Shown: in pieces, positions 61,690 through 64,000 of the stretch
Layout: each line of letters starts with the position of its first letter
Position numbering within the stretch: position 1 is the first letter of the stretch
DNA from: Pseudomonas sp. ANT_H12B
GTDB taxonomy: Bacteria; Pseudomonadota; Gammaproteobacteria; Pseudomonadales; Pseudomonadaceae
Assembly: GCF_008369325.1 (NCBI RefSeq)
Contig: NZ_VOBI01000007.1
Coordinates: 124,001 to 188,000 of the forward strand
Length of the DNA stretch: 64,000 bases
Reading direction: 5' to 3'
Program-made: the position numbers and the translations under genes
The notes under the pieces: model-generated
What the model was told of the DNA's origin: nothing
Seen by the model: only the letters and a program-made list of their open reading frames with translations
Databases searched by the model: none

Positions 61690-61805
61690 GATTCCCTACC
61701 TCTTGGTGATGATCGCGGCGAGCAGGAGCCCGCATAGAATCAGAATTTCCATCACCACAAAGGTTTAGAAAAATTGGAATCGCCACGACGAACGGTGGCG
61801 AATGT

Positions 61806-63155
61806 TCAGACCCCGAGTCGCAGGTGATGCTGGCGTTTGGCGGTGTACATCGCTTCGTCGGCATGCCTGAACAGCTGGTTTTCTTCGGTACCGTGTTCGG
61901 GGTAACGCGCAACGCCAATACTCGGGTGGATATTCAGGCTGTGTCCGTCCAGACGCAGGGGTTGAACCAAAACCTGACGGATTTTTCCCGCTACGCTGTC
62001 GGCGTCTTCCGAGGCGTGAATGCTGTGCAACAACACCACAAACTCATCACCGCCGATACGCGCCACCGTGTCGGTTTCACGTACGCAGCCCTTGAGTCGA
62101 TTGGCGACCGCTTGAAGCAACATGTCGCCGACCACATGGCCGTGGGTGTCGTTAACCTGTTTGAAGCGGTCGAGGTCGACGTAGAGCAGCGCCATATGCC
62201 CGCATTCCGCTCGGGCCACCGCCAGCGAGGCTTTGAGTCGGTCACGGAGTAATTCGCGGTTGGGCAGTTGAGTCAGTTGATCGTACTGGGCCATGCGCTG
62301 CAATCGCGCGTGCAGTTGCTTGCGCTCGATCGCGGTCGCTACCTGGGCGCACACGTACTGCAGCAGCTCCTTGTCCTGCTCGGTGTAGCGTTCGCCGCCC
62401 GCCTCGCTTTTGACGATCAGCGCGCCAATGGTGCCGTTTTGCGAGCTCAATGGAACGCCAAGCCAACAGGGTGAATGCTGGCCCGTGACCAGCGTCTCAA
62501 ACCCCACTGGTGCGTCGTCCTGATCCGGCGTCAACAGGATCGGCAGGCCTGTGCGAATTACTTCGGCACACAGCCGTCCGGTCACCGTTCCGGGCTGCTC
62601 CGGTTGCAGCTCCAGGTCATCGACGTGATAAGGAAAACTCAGTTGCGCGCAGTGCTCGTCATACAGCGCGACAGAGAAATTCAATGCCGGCAGCCATTCA
62701 CCGATAATCAAGTGAATGCGCTTGAACAGCGCCAGCAAATCTTCCGCGGCGTGCGCAGCTTCAGAAATCGCATACAGCGCCGCTTGTCGGGATTCGGCCT
62801 GCTTGCGCTCGGTGATGTCGCGGGCCACGGCGATGCGCAGCTGATCGGCCTCCGACCAGCGTGCCGACCAGAGGATGTGTACCACCCGGCCATCCTTGTG
62901 CACGTAACGGTTTTCGAAGTTGAGCTTGGGTTCACCGCCCATGATTTCCCCCGCGGCGTCGAGGGTGCGCTGACGATCGGCTGGATGCACCATGTTGATC
63001 ATCATCTGGCCGATCAACTCATCCGGGGTGTAGCCGAAAATGCGTTCGCACGCCGCGCTGACAAATACGAAGCGACCTTGCTTGTCGACCGCACAAACGG
63101 CGTCCAGTAAAAGATCGATGTAACTCGCCAACGGCGCGGAGTTTCTGGTTGCCAT
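61806..63155 (-). CDS. PAS-GAF-GGDEF diguanylate cyclase
   Basis: 449 residues from ATG 63155. PAS domain (YIDLLLDAVCAVDKQGRFVF; ERIFGYTPDELIGQ) and PAC region, GAF domain (CWLGVPLSSQNGTIGALIV), then GGDEF with LTQLPNRELLRDRLK, DLDRFKQVNDTHGH and an intact active site GGDEFVVLL. It should make cyclic di-GMP. No membrane segment, so cytoplasmic. The C-terminus is at the normal end of GGDEF (ADEAMYTAKRQ). Confidence 0.93.
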   Translation of the reverse strand: MATRNSAPLASYIDLLLDAVCAVDKQGRFVFVSAACERIFGYTPDELIGQMMINMVHPADRQRTLDAAGEIMGGEPKLNFENRYVHKDGRVVHILWSARWSEADQLRIAVARDITERKQAESRQAALYAISEAAHAAEDLLALFKRIHLIIGEWLPALNFSVALYDEHCAQLSFPYHVDDLELQPEQPGTVTGRLCAEVIRTGLPILLTPDQDDAPVGFETLVTGQHSPCWLGVPLSSQNGTIGALIVKSEAGGERYTEQDKELLQYVCAQVATAIERKQLHARLQRMAQYDQLTQLPNRELLRDRLKASLAVARAECGHMALLYVDLDRFKQVNDTHGHVVGDMLLQAVANRLKGCVRETDTVARIGGDEFVVLLHSIHASEDADSVAGKIRQVLVQPLRLDGHSLNIHPSIGVARYPEHGTEENQLFRHADEAMYTAKRQHHLRLGV

Positions 63156-63240
63156 GGTGCGATGCGCGTGCCCGGACAATGCAGCAATAAAAAACCATCC
63201 CTGCCCCATCAGTACAACCGACGCATCCTTGCAATCAGCC

Positions 63241-63879
63241 TCAAGCCTTGTTCGTCACCAGCCCCGGCAATGCATGCACAAGGGCATTGATGGCGAAACC
63301 GATGAACATCACCCCGCACAGCCGGGTGATCGCCAGTTCGTGACGCTGATATAACGTGCGCACCTGCCGCGCACCGACGATGCCAATGAGGATAGCGTAG
63401 GCCATCAGGCCACCGACGAAGCTCAGAACAATCAGCCACGGCAACATCGACCATTGCAGCAGTTCTGCACGACTGGATAACAGCGCGGTGAATGTTGCCA
63501 CCGCCACCGGGTAAGCCTTCGGATTGGTCAGACCAAACAGGATGCCGTGCCAGAACGGCTGACGCGCCGGGCCCTGAGGCGTCTCGGCGGTGCTGCGACG
63601 AGCGCGAATCGCGCGCAAACCGAGCCAGAACAGATACAGCCCGCTGATCACGCCCAGCACATCGAACGCGGTGCTGCCGATTTCCCGTGCACCGACGATG
63701 GCAATCAGCGCCGTGCTGCACCAGACAACGTCCCCGAGCAAATGCCCGCACAAGAACCCCGCCCCGGCCCGCCGACCACGGGCCGCACCGATGCCGAACA
63801 CCGCCAATACCCCCGGCCCCGGCGTGATGCCGTAGATAAAGCCCGAGGCGAGAACAGCCATTAGCAGCGATGGAGTCAT
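63241..63879 (-). CDS. LysE family translocator
   Basis: 212 residues, about six membrane helices. GFIYGITPGPGVLAVFGIGA carries the PGP motif of LysE/RhtB exporters, and LFWLGLRAIRARRS follows. Probable amino-acid or amide exporter; substrate unknown. The last 121 bases of the window beyond it show nothing recognisable. Confidence 0.9.
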   Translation of the reverse strand: MTPSLLMAVLASGFIYGITPGPGVLAVFGIGAARGRRAGAGFLCGHLLGDVVWCSTALIAIVGAREIGSTAFDVLGVISGLYLFWLGLRAIRARRSTAETPQGPARQPFWHGILFGLTNPKAYPVAVATFTALLSSRAELLQWSMLPWLIVLSFVGGLMAYAILIGIVGARQVRTLYQRHELAITRLCGVMFIGFAINALVHALPGLVTNKA

Positions 63880-64000
63880 GGGAATTCCTGTGGAAGCGCT
63901 TGGGTGAATGCGCGCAAGTCTATATCAGGTCCATGGGCATCGACTTACTGATCATCGAAGAACTTCATCCCTGCATACGGTCGTTGCCGACAGGCCGCCA

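Overview
The window is a stretch of a Pseudomonas chromosome, most likely of the P. fluorescens group. The evidence is an algU-mucA-mucB-mucD cluster without mucC, a tctDE/opdH/tctCBA block beside ung in an order also known from P. aeruginosa, phaG, GC-rich coding sequence and Pseudomonas-type REP elements. No database search was run; family calls rest on recognised motifs and remembered family sequences.

Layout. 1-2.9 kb is an eroded accessory edge: a frameshifted transporter pseudogene, IS21-like terminal repeats, a LexA-controlled yedK/HMCES gene and a repeat-rich non-coding stretch. 2.9-16.7 kb is a cryptic prophage. Its leftward late operon reads late regulator candidate, holin, terminase small subunit, a stump of terminase large subunit fused by deletion to a headless tape measure gene, gpU, gpX, gpD, GH19 endolysin, nested Rz/Rz1 and a Dam-type methylase. 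Its rightward early operon reads dNMP kinase, KilAC-like protein, PrtN-like activator, DUF2303, excisionase and integrase, followed by a YfbU-family cargo gene and tRNA-Ser(CGA). Capsid, portal, sheath, tube, fibre, replication and repressor genes are absent.

16.9-43.4 kb is conserved core: purC, a metallo-beta-lactamase-fold hydrolase, bamC, dapA, gcvR, bcp, a PerM-type transporter, tusA and a BepA-type protease; then the envelope-stress operon algU-mucA-mucB-mucD, with a good AlgU promoter upstream of algU; then nadB, ygfX-sdhE, ygfZ, an HDOD gene, and the tricarboxylate uptake locus (TctDE two-component system, OprD-type porin, TctCBA transporter) with tandem regulator-like repeats and Crc/Hfq-type CA motifs; then ung and an enoyl-CoA hydratase-family gene.

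43.6-51.3 kb is an AT-richer island holding a tight three-gene operon: a GT4 glycosyltransferase, a membrane-anchored protein of unknown function and an 1865-residue RTX-repeat protein. 51.6-54.5 kb holds a Tyr/Gly-rich lipoprotein, a well-preserved guanidine-I (ykkC) riboswitch aptamer and, directly behind it, the collapsed remains of a guanidine/urea carboxylase, an allophanate hydrolase and a diguanylate cyclase joined by serial internal deletions.

54.5-64 kb returns to mixed core and accessory genes: a cysteine-rich CWC protein, rsuA, phaG, tRNA-Gly(CCC), a hicAB toxin-antitoxin pair, a DUF3077-like small protein with a long leader, tam, an iron-permease-like protein, a DUF4142 protein, a KGG-motif stress protein, a PAS-GAF-GGDEF cyclase and a LysE-type exporter.
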